DNA from: Bacillus sp. AFS088145
GTDB lineage: Bacteria; Bacillota; Bacilli; Bacillales; Bacillaceae_G
Direction: 5' to 3'
Assembly (NCBI RefSeq): GCF_002564465.1
Contig: NZ_NUUX01000013.1
Location: forward strand, 194,466 to 258,465
Length of the DNA stretch: 64,000 nt
Shown: in pieces, positions 29,144 to 37,993 of the stretch
Numbering within the stretch: position 1 is the first letter of the stretch
Layout: each line of letters begins with the position of its first letter
The notes under the pieces: generated by a model
Told to the model about the DNA's origin: nothing
The model's database searches: none
Seen by the model: the letters and a program-made list of their open reading frames with translations, nothing else
Made by a program: the position numbers and the translations under genes

Positions 29144-30043
29144 TTAACCCTGTATAGGTAATTTTATATTCTGATTTTTCGTTCCAAAACCTAATGCAAT
29201 CGCGGCGCCAATACAGCAAAAAAAGCAACCAGCAATCAAATACACTGATGGATCAGACTCACCGATTAAAACTGAGGCCACTCCACCAATTGCGGGGAAA
29301 AGGGCGACCATATAGCCACTTTGAGCTCCTCCAATTTTTTCTACTAGCTTCAAATAGAATAACCATGCAGCAAAAGAAGCAACCAACGTTAAATATAACA
29401 ACGCAGATAAGTACGTAAAAGATGTTGGAAAAATAAATTCTTTCCCTTGAAACAATATAATTGCTCCCATCAATAAACTGCCCACTGTAAATCCAATTGC
29501 ATTTGCATAAATGGGATCAACCTTGCGATTTGCATTTCTTGCCGAGCATGCGTCACCAACTGCTGTTAGGAGAGTACCTAGGAAAGCGAAAATAATTCCT
29601 TTTATGTCATGGAACCCTTGAAAATTTTCCAGTGTCGGATAAATTAGAATACACACTCCCACTACACCAAGAATACCTCCAATTAGAACTCGCGAATGTA
29701 ATTTTTCTTTTAAAAAAATCCGGAGAGCAATCGGAGTTAAAATCACTTTTAAAGAAAATACCAGTGTTACGATTGCTGCAGAACTCAAAATTGTAGCGTA
29801 ATAAAGACACAGATAGCTTAATGCAAAGTTACATATTCCAAATGCCATTACAAACGGGATATCTTTTCTTGTTGGTCTCCCCTTTGGGCGAATGAACAAA
29901 ACAAGAACTAAAAATAAAAAGGCTGTCATAACTAGTCGAAAAGTTAAGGATAATTCCAAGCTTACTGGAGTTCCTTGAATTTTTACAGCAATAAAATTAA
30001 GTCCCCATACGATCAAGCAAAACATATACATAAATTTTATCAT
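29144..30043 (-). CDS. DMT-superfamily (EamA) transporter
   Basis: Inner-membrane transporter of 299 aa with ten predicted helices arranged as two EamA repeats (about 1-140 and 150-285). The starts of the repeats (WGLNFIAVKIQGTPVSLELS and GIIFAFLGTLLTAVGDACSA) and the GFxxxP-like turns fit drug/metabolite exporters of the RhaT/EamA kind. It stands alone. Metabolite or drug efflux is the generic role; the substrate is unknown. Confidence 0.88.
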   Translation of the reverse strand: MIKFMYMFCLIVWGLNFIAVKIQGTPVSLELSLTFRLVMTAFLFLVLVLFIRPKGRPTRKDIPFVMAFGICNFALSYLCLYYATILSSAAIVTLVFSLKVILTPIALRIFLKEKLHSRVLIGGILGVVGVCILIYPTLENFQGFHDIKGIIFAFLGTLLTAVGDACSARNANRKVDPIYANAIGFTVGSLLMGAIILFQGKEFIFPTSFTYLSALLYLTLVASFAAWLFYLKLVEKIGGAQSGYMVALFPAIGGVASVLIGESDPSVYLIAGCFFCCIGAAIALGFGTKNQNIKLPIQG

Positions 30044-30146
30044 TAATATTACCTCTTCCTACTGTTCCTCCATTAATTGTAACAAATCAAACTAAATTAT
30101 TAGATTCTCGATTCATTTCTTTAAATAATATGCTTTTTACTTCAAT

Positions 30147-30175
30147 AAAAAAGCGACCTTCTATTGAAGTATCGC
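30147..30175 (-). terminator. Terminator of lipoprotein gene
   Basis: On the minus strand GCGATACTTC pairs with GAAGGTCGC (with small bulges) and six T residues follow. Confidence 0.7.
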
Positions 30176-30190
30176 ATTGCTTTAGTTGTA

Positions 30191-30553
30191 TTACTTCAAC
30201 TCAAAAGATTCTTCATTTCCATCCCATTTAATCGTTACTTTAAAAACATCAGAATCCCTCGTAACAGAGCAACCCGAACAAGAGGTTTTCATAGTAATGA
30301 CGGTTTCATCATTTTCACTTTCTTTTCGGTTACTACCGCCGGTAAGGCCATCGACATTGATTTCTAAATTTTTTTTCTTTTGTTTACCATCTTTGAATTC
30401 AAATTCAAACTGACCATTTTCAGTAGTGCCATCTACATTTGTTGTATATTCGCCTTTCCAATGTTCGCTTTCACCTTTAAAATGAAGGGAATCATTTGAA
30501 CAACCAACCAAAATTAACAAGGTAACCAAAATCAGAAAGTAAATTTTTCTCAT
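30191..30553 (-). CDS. Small secreted lipoprotein of unknown function
   Basis: Predicted lipoprotein of 120 aa. ATG 30553 is selected because GGGAGATG lies upstream; MRKIYFLILVTLLILVGCSN is a clear type II signal peptide with the lipobox LVGC, so Cys18 would be lipidated and the mature protein anchored outside the membrane. The rest is hydrophilic and beta-rich, with a CSGC pair around residue 92, which could be a metal or disulfide site. Similar small lipoproteins are common in Bacillus, but I do not recognise a named family. Confidence 0.8.
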   Translation of the reverse strand: MRKIYFLILVTLLILVGCSNDSLHFKGESEHWKGEYTTNVDGTTENGQFEFEFKDGKQKKKNLEINVDGLTGGSNRKESENDETVITMKTSCSGCSVTRDSDVFKVTIKWDGNEESFELK

Positions 30554-30728
30554 AATGTCATCTCCCATATTACCATAATATGTTAATTCTCGCCCATAAT
30601 GATATTTCCTTCTCTAGGCAGTAAGGAAGTATTCTTATGCAACTAAACGGCCATCCTTTTTCGGTTCAAATTATTTAAGTAAAAATAAATACCATATTAT
30701 TCATTTGATTCGATACTTATAATCTCCC

Positions 30729-31022
30729 ATGTTTGAACGACTGGATATTATCCTGATTTCACTACATATGTTTTTATTGGTGTTTGCTATATCAATTTTC
30801 TTGTTATGTATATATGGGGCTACAAGAATCATCCTAAAAAACAAGTACTCAACCTTCACGTATGGGTTTTGCTGTCACTTGTATTATGTTATTTCTCTGC
30901 TTTGGATTTGGTCCATTGAAACGGAACAGTATATTCAAATTTGGTTAAGTGGAATAACTTACTTTATTGTCCCATCATTCTTGCTCCTATTGACAAAGCT
31001 AAAAGGGCGTGTAAAAGAATGA
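30729..31022 (+). pseudogene. C-terminal fragment of a GerB-type germination permease
   Basis: The 97-codon frame starts abruptly at MFERLDIILISLHMFLLVF, which corresponds to the FERLD-helix region about three quarters along GerB/GerKB permeases, and continues with two further hydrophobic helices and a basic end. The first about 270 residues expected for a GerB subunit are absent. The next frame, 11 bp on, is a Ger(x)C remnant, the normal gene order. This is a truncated gene, not a small protein, though translation cannot be excluded. Confidence 0.65.
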
Positions 31023-31033
31023 GACGATAGAAA

Positions 31034-31721
31034 ATGCTTTTAGTTTGGGGAATCTTTGTTTCATTAGTCATGATTCCAGGATGTGCCCCATTTGTTGAGA
31101 ACAACACAATTGAAGATATTGCTCCTGTCACTTTTTGGTCAATTAGTAAAGGCGAAAAAGGAAAAATAAAAATGAGTACATTAGTCCCTCCATTAGTAAA
31201 TGAGCCAAAAAGCTTATTAACCACTAGAAGTTGATCTCCTTAAACAGGGAGGAAAAGACTTTAATTTAAGATATTATCGTGAATTGAAGGTTGGACAACT
31301 CCGTATGTTTTTAATTCATGAGGAATTAGCGAAACAAGGGATTATTCAGTTGATTAACAAGCTATTGACAGACTATGATATTTCGCAACGAATGTATTTA
31401 GTAATCGTAGGTAATTTTGACGATAATATTAACAGACAAGCAAAGAAGCAAGAAAACCTTGATTATTACCTGTATGGGATGCTAAGACACTATGAGAGGA
31501 AAAAACAAGTTGAAATGACCATTGTCAATTTGCATGAATATAAAAATAAGCTGTTTTCACCATATTCAGACTCCGTTCTTCCTGTTTTCAAAATAACGAA
31601 AGATAACTTTACTCACAAGGGGACTGAAGAGCTGAAGGTGGATCCTCCTAAAATCGTGACACACACCCAGCTTTTTTTGAGGCATTACAAAAGACTAAAA
31701 ATAATTATTAAATTATCATGA
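31034..31721 (+). pseudogene. Decayed Ger(x)C-type germination lipoprotein gene
   Basis: The first frame (31034-31234) has a lipoprotein signal VSLVMIPGCAPFVE followed by NTIEDIAPVTF, the classic start of Ger(x)C proteins (Cys lipobox, then two-domain fold). After LLTT an extra base moves the reading to another frame, where the sequence continues as VDLLKQGGKDFNLRYYRELK, GQLRMFLIHEELAKQGI and DNFTHKGT. It is then cut short: normal proteins run about 380 residues. Inactivated by frameshift plus C-terminal loss. Confidence 0.75.
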
Positions 31722-31772
31722 AAAGAGGTTGACCCCCTTGGCCGGAGTCAACCTTAGATTACCAGTTAAAAT

Positions 31773-32138
31773 TTACCTAATCGACTCTTGTCTTACTAAA
31801 GGATTCAACCCAGCAGTTTCCATATAATCTTTCCCCCAGTTATACATAGCATCGAGAATCGGCATCAAGCTTCTTCCTTGTTCAGTAAGGGAGTATTCTA
31901 CTTTTGGAGGAACCACGGGATAGACTTCTCGTTTTACAATCAAGTCTTCTTCCAGTTCTCGCAATTGATTAACTAGCATTCTCTGCGTAATCCCTGGCAT
32001 AAGAGCTTTCAGTTCACCAAATCGCTTCGTTCCCTCTTTTCCTAGATGCCATAGTATAAGCATCTTCCATTTACCACCGATAACGGAAAGAGTTAATTCT
32101 TTTTCACAATTAAAAATCTTATCCTGCATTCGCGACAT
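31773..32138 (-). CDS. hxlR: HxlR family transcriptional regulator
   Basis: MarR-like winged-helix regulator of 121 aa, HxlR length. [20 protein letters not shown] and [20 protein letters not shown] are the family signature; the wing is [17 protein letters not shown]. subtilis HxlR activates hxlAB in response to formaldehyde. It is divergent from a quinone-oxidoreductase-like gene at 32287 and 2.4 kb from hxlA, with the same operator-like block in front of both. The cysteine at residue 11 (FNCEKEL) matches the conserved cysteine thought to sense aldehyde in this group. Start ATG 32138 follows GGAGGTG. Many HxlR paralogues exist, but context supports the symbol. Confidence 0.85.
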   Translation of the reverse strand: MSRMQDKIFNCEKELTLSVIGGKWKMLILWHLGKEGTKRFGELKALMPGITQRMLVNQLRELEEDLIVKREVYPVVPPKVEYSLTEQGRSLMPILDAMYNWGKDYMETAGLNPLVRQESIR

Positions 32139-32169
32139 TTCACTTCACCTCCATATTTATTATAACCAA

Positions 32170-32227
32170 AAGTATACTTTTTTCACTATATAAAATAAAA
32201 GTATGTACTTGCAATGTCCATCCATAC
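32170..32227. promoter_or_regulatory. HxlR-type operator, copy 1
   Basis: This block between hxlR and the divergent oxidoreductase gene contains AGTATACTTTTT, CACTAT, TAAAATAAAAGT, GTACTT and AATGT in the same order and nearly the same spacing as the block at 34361-34418. Two near-palindromes, AAGTATACTT and AAGTATGTACTT, lie about 30 bp apart, fitting two HxlR dimers. HxlR binding is inference. Confidence 0.7.
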
Positions 32228-32286
32228 AATATATATTAGCAGTGAATATATAATTCTATTCTGCTGTACAAGAAGGGAGTTAAAGA

Positions 32287-33279
32287 ATGATGGAACAATT
32301 TAAAGCATTGATGGTAGATAAAAATGAAAACGATTTTTCTGTTCAAGTCAAAAATATTACCTTAAATGAGTTACCTCAAGGTAATGTTTTAATCAAGGTT
32401 TCTTATTCTGCGATTAACTATAAAGACGGTTTAGCTAGTATTCCGAATGGAAAAATTGTTACAACCTATCCCTTTATTCCAGGTATTGATTTAGCAGGTG
32501 TAGTCGTAGCGTCTCAAGATCCACGCTTTCGCGAAGGAGATGAGATCATAGCAACAAGCTATGAAATTGGGGTATCCCATTATGGTGGTTATAGTGAATA
32601 TGCCCGCATTCCTGGTGATTGGATTGTCCCTTTACCCGAAAATTTAACGTTGATGGAATCAATGATTTTGGGGACAGCAGGTATTACTGCAGCCCTTTCC
32701 ATTCAAAGGTTAGAAGATAACGGTTTATCGCCAGAAAAAGGCAAAGTCCTTGTCACTGGAGCTACTGGTGGGGTAGGAAGTTTAGCTGTTTCCATGCTTT
32801 CAAAAAGAGGATACGAAGTTGTCGCTAGTACGGGTAAAAATTCTGAGCATACTTTTTTACATAAGCTCGGTGCAAAAGAGATTATCTCTCGTGAAGATGT
32901 CTTTAATGGTAAAATAAAAACTCTTGATAAACAAAATTGGGTTGCAGCGGTTGATCCAGTTGGAGGAGAGACACTTGCTTCCATTTTAAGTAAAATCCAC
33001 TATAATGGTTCAGTTGCGGTCAGTGGTTTAACTGGTGGAGGAAGCGTTCCTACCACCGTGTTTCCGTTTATTTTACGTGGCATAAACCTTCTCGGAATTG
33101 ATTCTGTTTATTGTCCAATGGATGTTCGGCAAGAACTATGGAATCGCATGGCAACCGATTTAAAACCTTCTACTCTTTCTGAAATTATACAGAAAGAAAT
33201 TACACTTGAAGAATTACCTGAAAACTTGCCTACTATTTTAAAAGGACAAGCAAGAGGTAGAATCATTGTAAAGATATAG
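32287..33279 (+). CDS. Zinc-independent quinone oxidoreductase / acrylyl-CoA reductase-like (YhdH/YhfP family)
   Basis: Medium-chain dehydrogenase/reductase of 330 aa. NYKDGLASIPNGKIV, PFIPGIDLAGVV and the NADPH-binding loop VLVTGATGGVGSLAV define the YhdH/YhfP (AcuI-like) subgroup, which reduces acrylyl-CoA or alpha,beta-unsaturated carbonyls. No zinc-ligand set is seen. Start ATG 32287 follows AAGGGAG. The upstream operator-like block is shared with hxlA, so it is probably part of the same aldehyde response: removal of a reactive carbonyl is a plausible job. The exact substrate is unknown. Confidence 0.88.
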   Translation: MMEQFKALMVDKNENDFSVQVKNITLNELPQGNVLIKVSYSAINYKDGLASIPNGKIVTTYPFIPGIDLAGVVVASQDPRFREGDEIIATSYEIGVSHYGGYSEYARIPGDWIVPLPENLTLMESMILGTAGITAALSIQRLEDNGLSPEKGKVLVTGATGGVGSLAVSMLSKRGYEVVASTGKNSEHTFLHKLGAKEIISREDVFNGKIKTLDKQNWVAAVDPVGGETLASILSKIHYNGSVAVSGLTGGGSVPTTVFPFILRGINLLGIDSVYCPMDVRQELWNRMATDLKPSTLSEIIQKEITLEELPENLPTILKGQARGRIIVKI

Positions 33280-33281
33280 AA

Positions 33282-33318
33282 AACATAAGAGAGGGACTCA
33301 AAGTCTCACTCTTATGTT
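33282..33318. terminator. Bidirectional terminator between oxidoreductase and rpiA remnant
   Basis: AACATAAGAG...GACT pairs with AGTC...CTCTTATGTT around a CAA loop. Confidence 0.75.
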
Positions 33319-33319
33319 C

Positions 33320-33899
33320 TTACCTTCTTAACATGACAACATTTTTTTCTTGATATAAAGTGATCACCAAGTCAGCCATTCCAACAAACAAACCGTTTTC
33401 AACGACTCCCCGTATCATTTTAAGCATTCGTTCTAACGTTTCAGGCTGAACGTGCTCAGGAATTCGGCAGTCAAAAATATAGTTTCCATTATCAGTAATA
33501 AACGAATTTTCTCTGTTTAATCGAATTTCTGGGACTAATCCAATGGCTCTAATATGTTTTTCCGTCATTTCATAACCGAACGGAATAACTTCTACGGGCA
33601 ATCGAAACGCACCTAATTTCTCTACCCTTTTAGATGAATCTGCTACAACAATAGCAATATCTATACTTTCTATTTCACTAAAGCTTGTAAATGGAATGCC
33701 TAATTCTTTAACCAATTCTTCCGTTTGAACAAAAGTTGGAACACCTTTAATGGACAGACCTTCGTTCACTAGCTGACCATGCTTTTGAATGGTATAAAAA
33801 CTGTCGATCCCGTACCAAGCCCCACAACCATGCCATCTTTTATAAACTCTGCTGCTTCTTCACCGACTATTTTTTATCTACCATTTTGACACCCATCAT
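33320..33899 (-). pseudogene. rpiA: Ribose-5-phosphate isomerase A, two frameshifts
   Basis: Full-length similarity to RpiA (about 190 codons here) is present but split. From ATG 33899, behind AAAGGA, the reading goes [10 protein letters not shown], then one base is missing in a run of A; the next frame gives [20 protein letters not shown] and GST, the ribose-phosphate loop; another base is missing in a run of T; the last 149 codons (from GLSIKGVPTFVQTEELVK to the stop at 33320) are intact. RpiA supplies ribulose-5-phosphate, the acceptor in the hxlA reaction, so its placement here makes sense. Both lesions are in homopolymers. Confidence 0.8.
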
Positions 33900-34235
33900 A
33901 CCAAGGTCCTTTCTTTTTCATAAAGCACAATTATCATTGATCTAATTCTTTCCAAACTTTCATGATCAATGACAGAAGGAGGTTCTTCCATCCATCCCTT
34001 TTCTATTAATAGATTTATACTATCTTCAGCAATAAAGGCAATTTGGGTATTCATTCGTGCATAATCTGCCGTTAAGTCTCTTCTTTGTCCCATTGATAAT
34101 GCCTCACTATAATAAGCAATTGCTGCAGAAAGCAGTGTCGCTATTTGAATAGCATAAGTTCATCTGAAAAGGGTGGAACTGTTGAATCTGTTACTTCTGT
34201 TTCAAATAACTTAGGAATAACACTAGTTACCCTTA
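33896..34235 (-). pseudogene. DUF3231 family gene, C-terminal part only, frameshifted
   Basis: The last 65 codons (YARMNTQIAFIAEDSINLLI, KGWMEEPP) match the end of DUF3231 proteins, a Bacillales family of four-helix, coat-like proteins. Upstream, in another frame, lies TEVTDSTVPPFSDELMLF, a typical DUF3231 segment, followed by a stop and a frame change. Anything further upstream is lost; the rest of the usual about 330 residues is not visible. Its stop codon overlaps the rpiA remnant start (ATGA). Confidence 0.65.
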
Positions 34236-34360
34236 TAAACAACTTCAACAATGACAATTTGGGCAATTATTAAGCAACTTATACAGAAAATTGGCCATGC
34301 AGAATGGTGCATTGTTTCTTTTAAAGTTAATAGTAAGACTATATAAGCGGTTTGTCTTAT

Positions 34361-34418
34361 AGTATACTTTTTGACACTATGTAAAATAAAAGTGCGTACT
34401 TTTAATGTTTAATCATAC
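34361..34418. promoter_or_regulatory. HxlR-type operator, copy 2, upstream of hxlA
   Basis: This block shares most positions with that at 32170-32227: AGTATACTTTTT, CACTAT, TAAAATAAAAGT, GTACTT, AATGT and CATAC at the end. B. subtilis HxlR binds two 25-bp sites upstream of hxlA; the position about 160-215 bp before the start codon here is compatible. Confidence 0.7.
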
Positions 34419-34577
34419 GTTATATACTTGCAATTGTTCAGTGAGAGAACATGATATTCCTTATTGCTCGCTGGTACAGATAAAGCACTATAAGGATTAT
34501 ATTACCGTAAAAGTATTATTACACTTTGGAGACATTTCCACTGAACAACAATAAAAAAATTATAGGAGTGAATATAG

Positions 34578-35210
34578 ATGGAATTACAATTAGCATTAGA
34601 TTTAGTTAATATCCCAGAAGCAATTGAGTTAGTTAAAGAAGTGGAGGAGTACATTGATATCGTTGAAATCGGTACACCGGTTGTAATCAATGAAGGTCTT
34701 CATGCTGTAAAAGCAGTTAAAAAAGCATTCCCTAACTTAAAGGTATTAGCAGACCTGAAAATCATGGATGCTGCTGGTTATGAAGTAATGAAAGCTTCTG
34801 AAGCAGGTGCTGATATCGTCACAATTCTTGGAACTGCTGAAGATATGTCAATCAAAGGTGCAGTTGAAGAAGCGAAAAAACAAGGTAAAAAAATCCTTGT
34901 TGATATGATTGCTGTAAAAGACCTTTCTGGACGTGCAAAAGAAGTGGACGCTATGGGTGTTGATTATATTTGTGTTCATACTGGCTATGACCTTCAAGCA
35001 GTTGGAAAGAACTCTTTTGAAGATTTACAAACCATCAAAGGTGTTGTAAAAAATGCTAAAACCGCAATCGCAGGTGGTATTAAGTTAGACACACTTCCAG
35101 AAGTCATCAAAGTACAACCAGACCTTGTTATTGTAGGTGGCGGGATTACTGGACAAGCTGATAAAAAAGCTGCTGCTGCCAAAATGCAACAAATGATTAA
35201 TCAAGGGTAA
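34578..35210 (+). CDS. hxlA: 3-hexulose-6-phosphate synthase
   Basis: Aldol-type fixation of formaldehyde on D-ribulose 5-phosphate to D-arabino-3-hexulose 6-phosphate, first step of the ribulose-monophosphate pathway, cytoplasmic. The 210 aa sequence has the orotidine-decarboxylase-like TIM barrel motifs: LQLALDLVNIPEA, VVEIGTP-like DIVEIGTPVVINEG, LADLKIMDAAGYE (catalytic Asp-x-Lys-x-x-Asp pattern), and AIAGGIKLDT near the phosphate site. Start ATG 34578 follows TAGGAGTG. hxlB follows after 8 bases, so the pair forms an operon. Confidence 0.95.
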   Translation: MELQLALDLVNIPEAIELVKEVEEYIDIVEIGTPVVINEGLHAVKAVKKAFPNLKVLADLKIMDAAGYEVMKASEAGADIVTILGTAEDMSIKGAVEEAKKQGKKILVDMIAVKDLSGRAKEVDAMGVDYICVHTGYDLQAVGKNSFEDLQTIKGVVKNAKTAIAGGIKLDTLPEVIKVQPDLVIVGGGITGQADKKAAAAKMQQMINQG

Positions 35211-35218
35211 TTCAGATT

Positions 35219-35776
35219 ATGAATACAACTCAATACCTAGCTGAAATCATAAAAGAGTTAAATCGCTCCGTAGACTTAATTTCGAATGATGAAGCTGAAA
35301 AATTAGTTAATGGGATTCTTGAATCAAAAAAAATCTTTGTTGCAGGCGCAGGTAGATCTGGATTTATGGCTAAATCATTCGCCATGCGAATGATGCACAT
35401 GGGGATAGATTCCTATGTAATTGGCGAAACAGTAACCCCTAACTTTGAAAAAGATGACATCTTAATCATTGGATCAGGTTCAGGAGAAACGAAAGGTTTA
35501 GTTTCCATGGCCGAGAAGGCAAAAAGCATCGGTGGGACGATTGCAGCTGTAACCATTTTCCCTGAGTCCACTATTGGACAATTAGCGGATATCACAATTA
35601 AGTTGAATGGCTCACCTAAAGATCAGTCGGAGAGTGATTTTAAGACGATTCAACCAATGGGCTCATTATTTGAGCAAACACTTTTACTATTTTACGACGC
35701 TGTGATTCTTCGGTTCATGGCGAAAAAAGGTTTGGATACCAATAAAATGTACGGTAGACACGCCAACTTAGAATAA
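35219..35776 (+). CDS. hxlB: 6-phospho-3-hexuloisomerase
   Basis: Converts arabino-3-hexulose 6-phosphate to fructose 6-phosphate, second step of formaldehyde fixation. The protein of 185 aa is a SIS-domain isomerase: VAGAGRSGFMAKSFAMRMMH, SGSGETKGLVSMAEKAK and QPMGSLFEQ are the family motifs. It starts 8 bases after hxlA and ends before a strong terminator, so hxlA and hxlB form a two-gene operon. Together with HxlR it is a formaldehyde-detoxification unit. Confidence 0.95.
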   Translation: MNTTQYLAEIIKELNRSVDLISNDEAEKLVNGILESKKIFVAGAGRSGFMAKSFAMRMMHMGIDSYVIGETVTPNFEKDDILIIGSGSGETKGLVSMAEKAKSIGGTIAAVTIFPESTIGQLADITIKLNGSPKDQSESDFKTIQPMGSLFEQTLLLFYDAVILRFMAKKGLDTNKMYGRHANLE

Positions 35777-35804
35777 ATATATTATTTTTTGAGTTCTAAA
35801 TTGG

Positions 35805-35843
35805 AAAGACCGCAAGCTGTTTCCATGCAAGATTGCGGTCTTT
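35805..35843 (+). terminator. Terminator of hxlAB
   Basis: The perfect stem AAAGACCGCAA / TTGCGGTCTTT has a 17-base loop. Confidence 0.85.
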
Positions 35844-35891
35844 CTGTTAGAATAACTACTTCAATTTGTAATAATTTTTAGGAGTGATAAA

Positions 35892-36611
35892 ATGATTTCT
35901 TTAAATGGAAAAACTGCAATAGTTACTGGCGCAGGAAGAGGCATTGGACGTGCTACTGCTATCGCCTTAGCAAAAGAAGGCGTTCATTTAGGCCTAATCG
36001 GCTTAAATATGTCTAATCTAGAAAAGGTAGCTGCTGAACTAGCACAATTTGATGTAAAGGTTTCTGCAGCAACAGCAGATGTGACCGATCTTGAATCCGT
36101 TACCCATGCTGTTGAACATATCAAATCAGACTTAGGCCCAATTGATATCCTAATCAACAATGCTGGTGTTGCTAAATTTGGTGGGTTCCTTGATCTAACA
36201 CCAGAAGAATGGGAAAAAATCATCCAAGTCAATTTAATGGGTGTGTATAATGTAACAAGAACAGTATTACCAGGAATGATCGAAAGAAAATCAGGAGATA
36301 TCATCAATATCTCTTCATCTGCTGGCCAAAAAGGTGCTCCTGTTACAAGTGCTTACAGTGCTTCTAAATTCGCTGTTTTAGGGCTCTCAGAATCACTTAT
36401 GCTAGAAGTAAGAAAACATAATGTTCGTGTTACTGCTTTAACACCAAGTACGGTCGTTACTGATTTAGCCATTGATACAAATCTTGTTAAAGGCAATGAA
36501 GAAAACGTTATGCACCCAGAAGACCTTGCAGAATTAGTCGTGGCTAGTTTAAAATTTAATCCAAGAGTTTTCATTAAAACAGCTGGATTATGGTCAACAA
36601 ATCCATCATAA
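35892..36611 (+). CDS. SDR-family oxidoreductase (3-ketoacyl-ACP reductase-like)
   Basis: Short-chain dehydrogenase of 239 aa. The nucleotide loop [12 protein letters not shown] is near residue 13, followed by NNAGVAKFG, the catalytic Ser in [11 protein letters not shown] and the Tyr-x-x-x-Lys in YSASKFAV. It reduces a ketone or oxidises an alcohol with NAD(P). It stands alone with its own terminator. B. subtilis has several uncharacterised members of this type. Substrate unknown; FabG function in fatty-acid synthesis is not implied. Confidence 0.9.
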   Translation: MISLNGKTAIVTGAGRGIGRATAIALAKEGVHLGLIGLNMSNLEKVAAELAQFDVKVSAATADVTDLESVTHAVEHIKSDLGPIDILINNAGVAKFGGFLDLTPEEWEKIIQVNLMGVYNVTRTVLPGMIERKSGDIINISSSAGQKGAPVTSAYSASKFAVLGLSESLMLEVRKHNVRVTALTPSTVVTDLAIDTNLVKGNEENVMHPEDLAELVVASLKFNPRVFIKTAGLWSTNPS

Positions 36612-36614
36612 AAC

Positions 36615-36643
36615 GAAGCAGACCCATGGGGTCTGCTTCTTTA
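36615..36643 (+). terminator. Terminator after SDR gene
   Basis: GAAGCAGACCC pairs perfectly with GGGTCTGCTTC, followed by TTTA. Confidence 0.85.
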
Positions 36644-36721
36644 GTTCGAACAAAATACTCTTATATGTATCAGTAATACAAGGACATTTCTTTATCTATA
36701 TCAACAATTAACTGGTTAACT

Positions 36722-37732
36722 TCATTCTGTGCTAAGCGTACAAGCATTTGATCGTATAAAGTAATAATTTGCCCATCCTCTCCATGCTGATGTTTTTTTA
36801 AAATAATGATAAATAGTATTTAACTGGTATTCATTAAGGACCGACTCTGTTTCGAAATTCTTAACTTTCTGTAAGGAAAATTCATTGATAGTAGAATCAA
36901 ATTCACCTGCAATAATGTTCCCTTTCACGAACATCTTCTCTCAAAGTCAGTATAGGATAGTTTTCCTACATAATATGTTAAATAAATCAATACTAAATAG
37001 AAGCAGCATAGTTCTGTTCACATGATTAATATCTGTCGGTGCAATCAATAAAGCTTCGGTTATACGAAACATGCCATCAACTAATAAATGTAATAACACA
37101 TAATCACGAAAATGCTCGTACGATTTTTTCGAGTAATTTTTAACCACCTTCAATAAATTATCAATTTCATCTCATGAAAGAATATCAATCTCATGTGCAT
37201 TTTGTTTAAAACCTTCAAATTTATTAAACGGATTCACTTTTATCCGTTCTTCCTTCAAACACCAATTAATGAATGTTTTTAGTCGTTTAATTCAACTTTG
37301 AATTGATGCATCTGCTAATCCTTTTGTTTTCGCATATTTTGGAACATATTTATTTCCATCGAATTTGACACACTCATGTTTTAGCCAATACACATAATCA
37401 GATATGAAATTGGTTGTAATGTTTGATAGATTAAATGTTCTGTCGCTTCTAGTAGCATGAAATGACTCAATACTATTGAATACAAAAATAAATTGATTCA
37501 ATGATTGTGGTCTTAAATTCTGCTTTTTCTTTACCTCGAGAAATTTTTCAAATACCACTTTGGCAGTATCACTTTTCTTAACTTTTGTATCTTTTCGGAT
37601 ATGTGGCTGACGTTTGCCGACTTTTACTTTTTCATCGAATAATTTTAAAGACAACAAAAACACCTCGCTCATTCTAAAGTTTAGAAAGTACGGGGTGTTT
37701 CGGTCCGAACTTGATCGGAATTCTACATGCAA
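36722..37732 (-). pseudogene. Decayed tyrosine recombinase (phage-type integrase)
   Basis: From ATG 37732 the first 146 codons form the N-terminal core-binding domain (LEVKKKQNLRPQSLNQFIF, SNITTNFISDYVYWL). A TGA interrupts it; the same frame then continues IKRLKTFINWCLKEERI and NPFNKFEGFK, meets another TGA, and continues KKSYEHFRDYVLLHLLVDG and RITEALLIAPTDI, which carries the first catalytic Arg. Later pieces near 36722-36934 are barely alignable and the HRH-Y part is missing. Two nonsense codons plus loss of the active-site tyrosine make it inactive. It adjoins a tRNA-like repeat at 37775, the expected attachment site of such an enzyme. Confidence 0.8.
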
Positions 37733-37774
37733 TTTGTTCTGACAAATTATTGTGCCAACGCTGTTGTGGCAAGG

Positions 37775-37993
37775 TATGATCCCAACTGGACTTGAACCAG
37801 CGGACCCCTACCCTGTCAATTACAGCGTGTGAGGATTATACAGTATTACTGATTATTTTAGATCTATTAAGTCTATTATATCAAGGGTGCAATGTAATTT
37901 TATGCATTGAAAATCTGTTATTTCTATTGTTTCTAGTAAGTCTGTGCAATTTTTGTGCAATAAAAATGTAAATGATTAATCATGAGGCAGGGT
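37775..37993 (+). repeat. tRNA-Val-derived repeat, copy next to integrase
   Basis: On the minus strand it contains the 3' half of a tRNA: anticodon-loop-like TTGACAG, variable loop, T-arm GCTGG-TTCAAGT-CCAGT, then TGGGATC plus A. To the right it continues about 190 bp with CTAGTAAGTCTGTGCAAT, TTTTGTGCAAT and GAGGCAGGGTG, shared with the copies at 44425 and 50726. Unlike those, it lacks the AAGCCCAAAC terminator arm on the left, where the integrase remnant begins. Confidence 0.8.
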
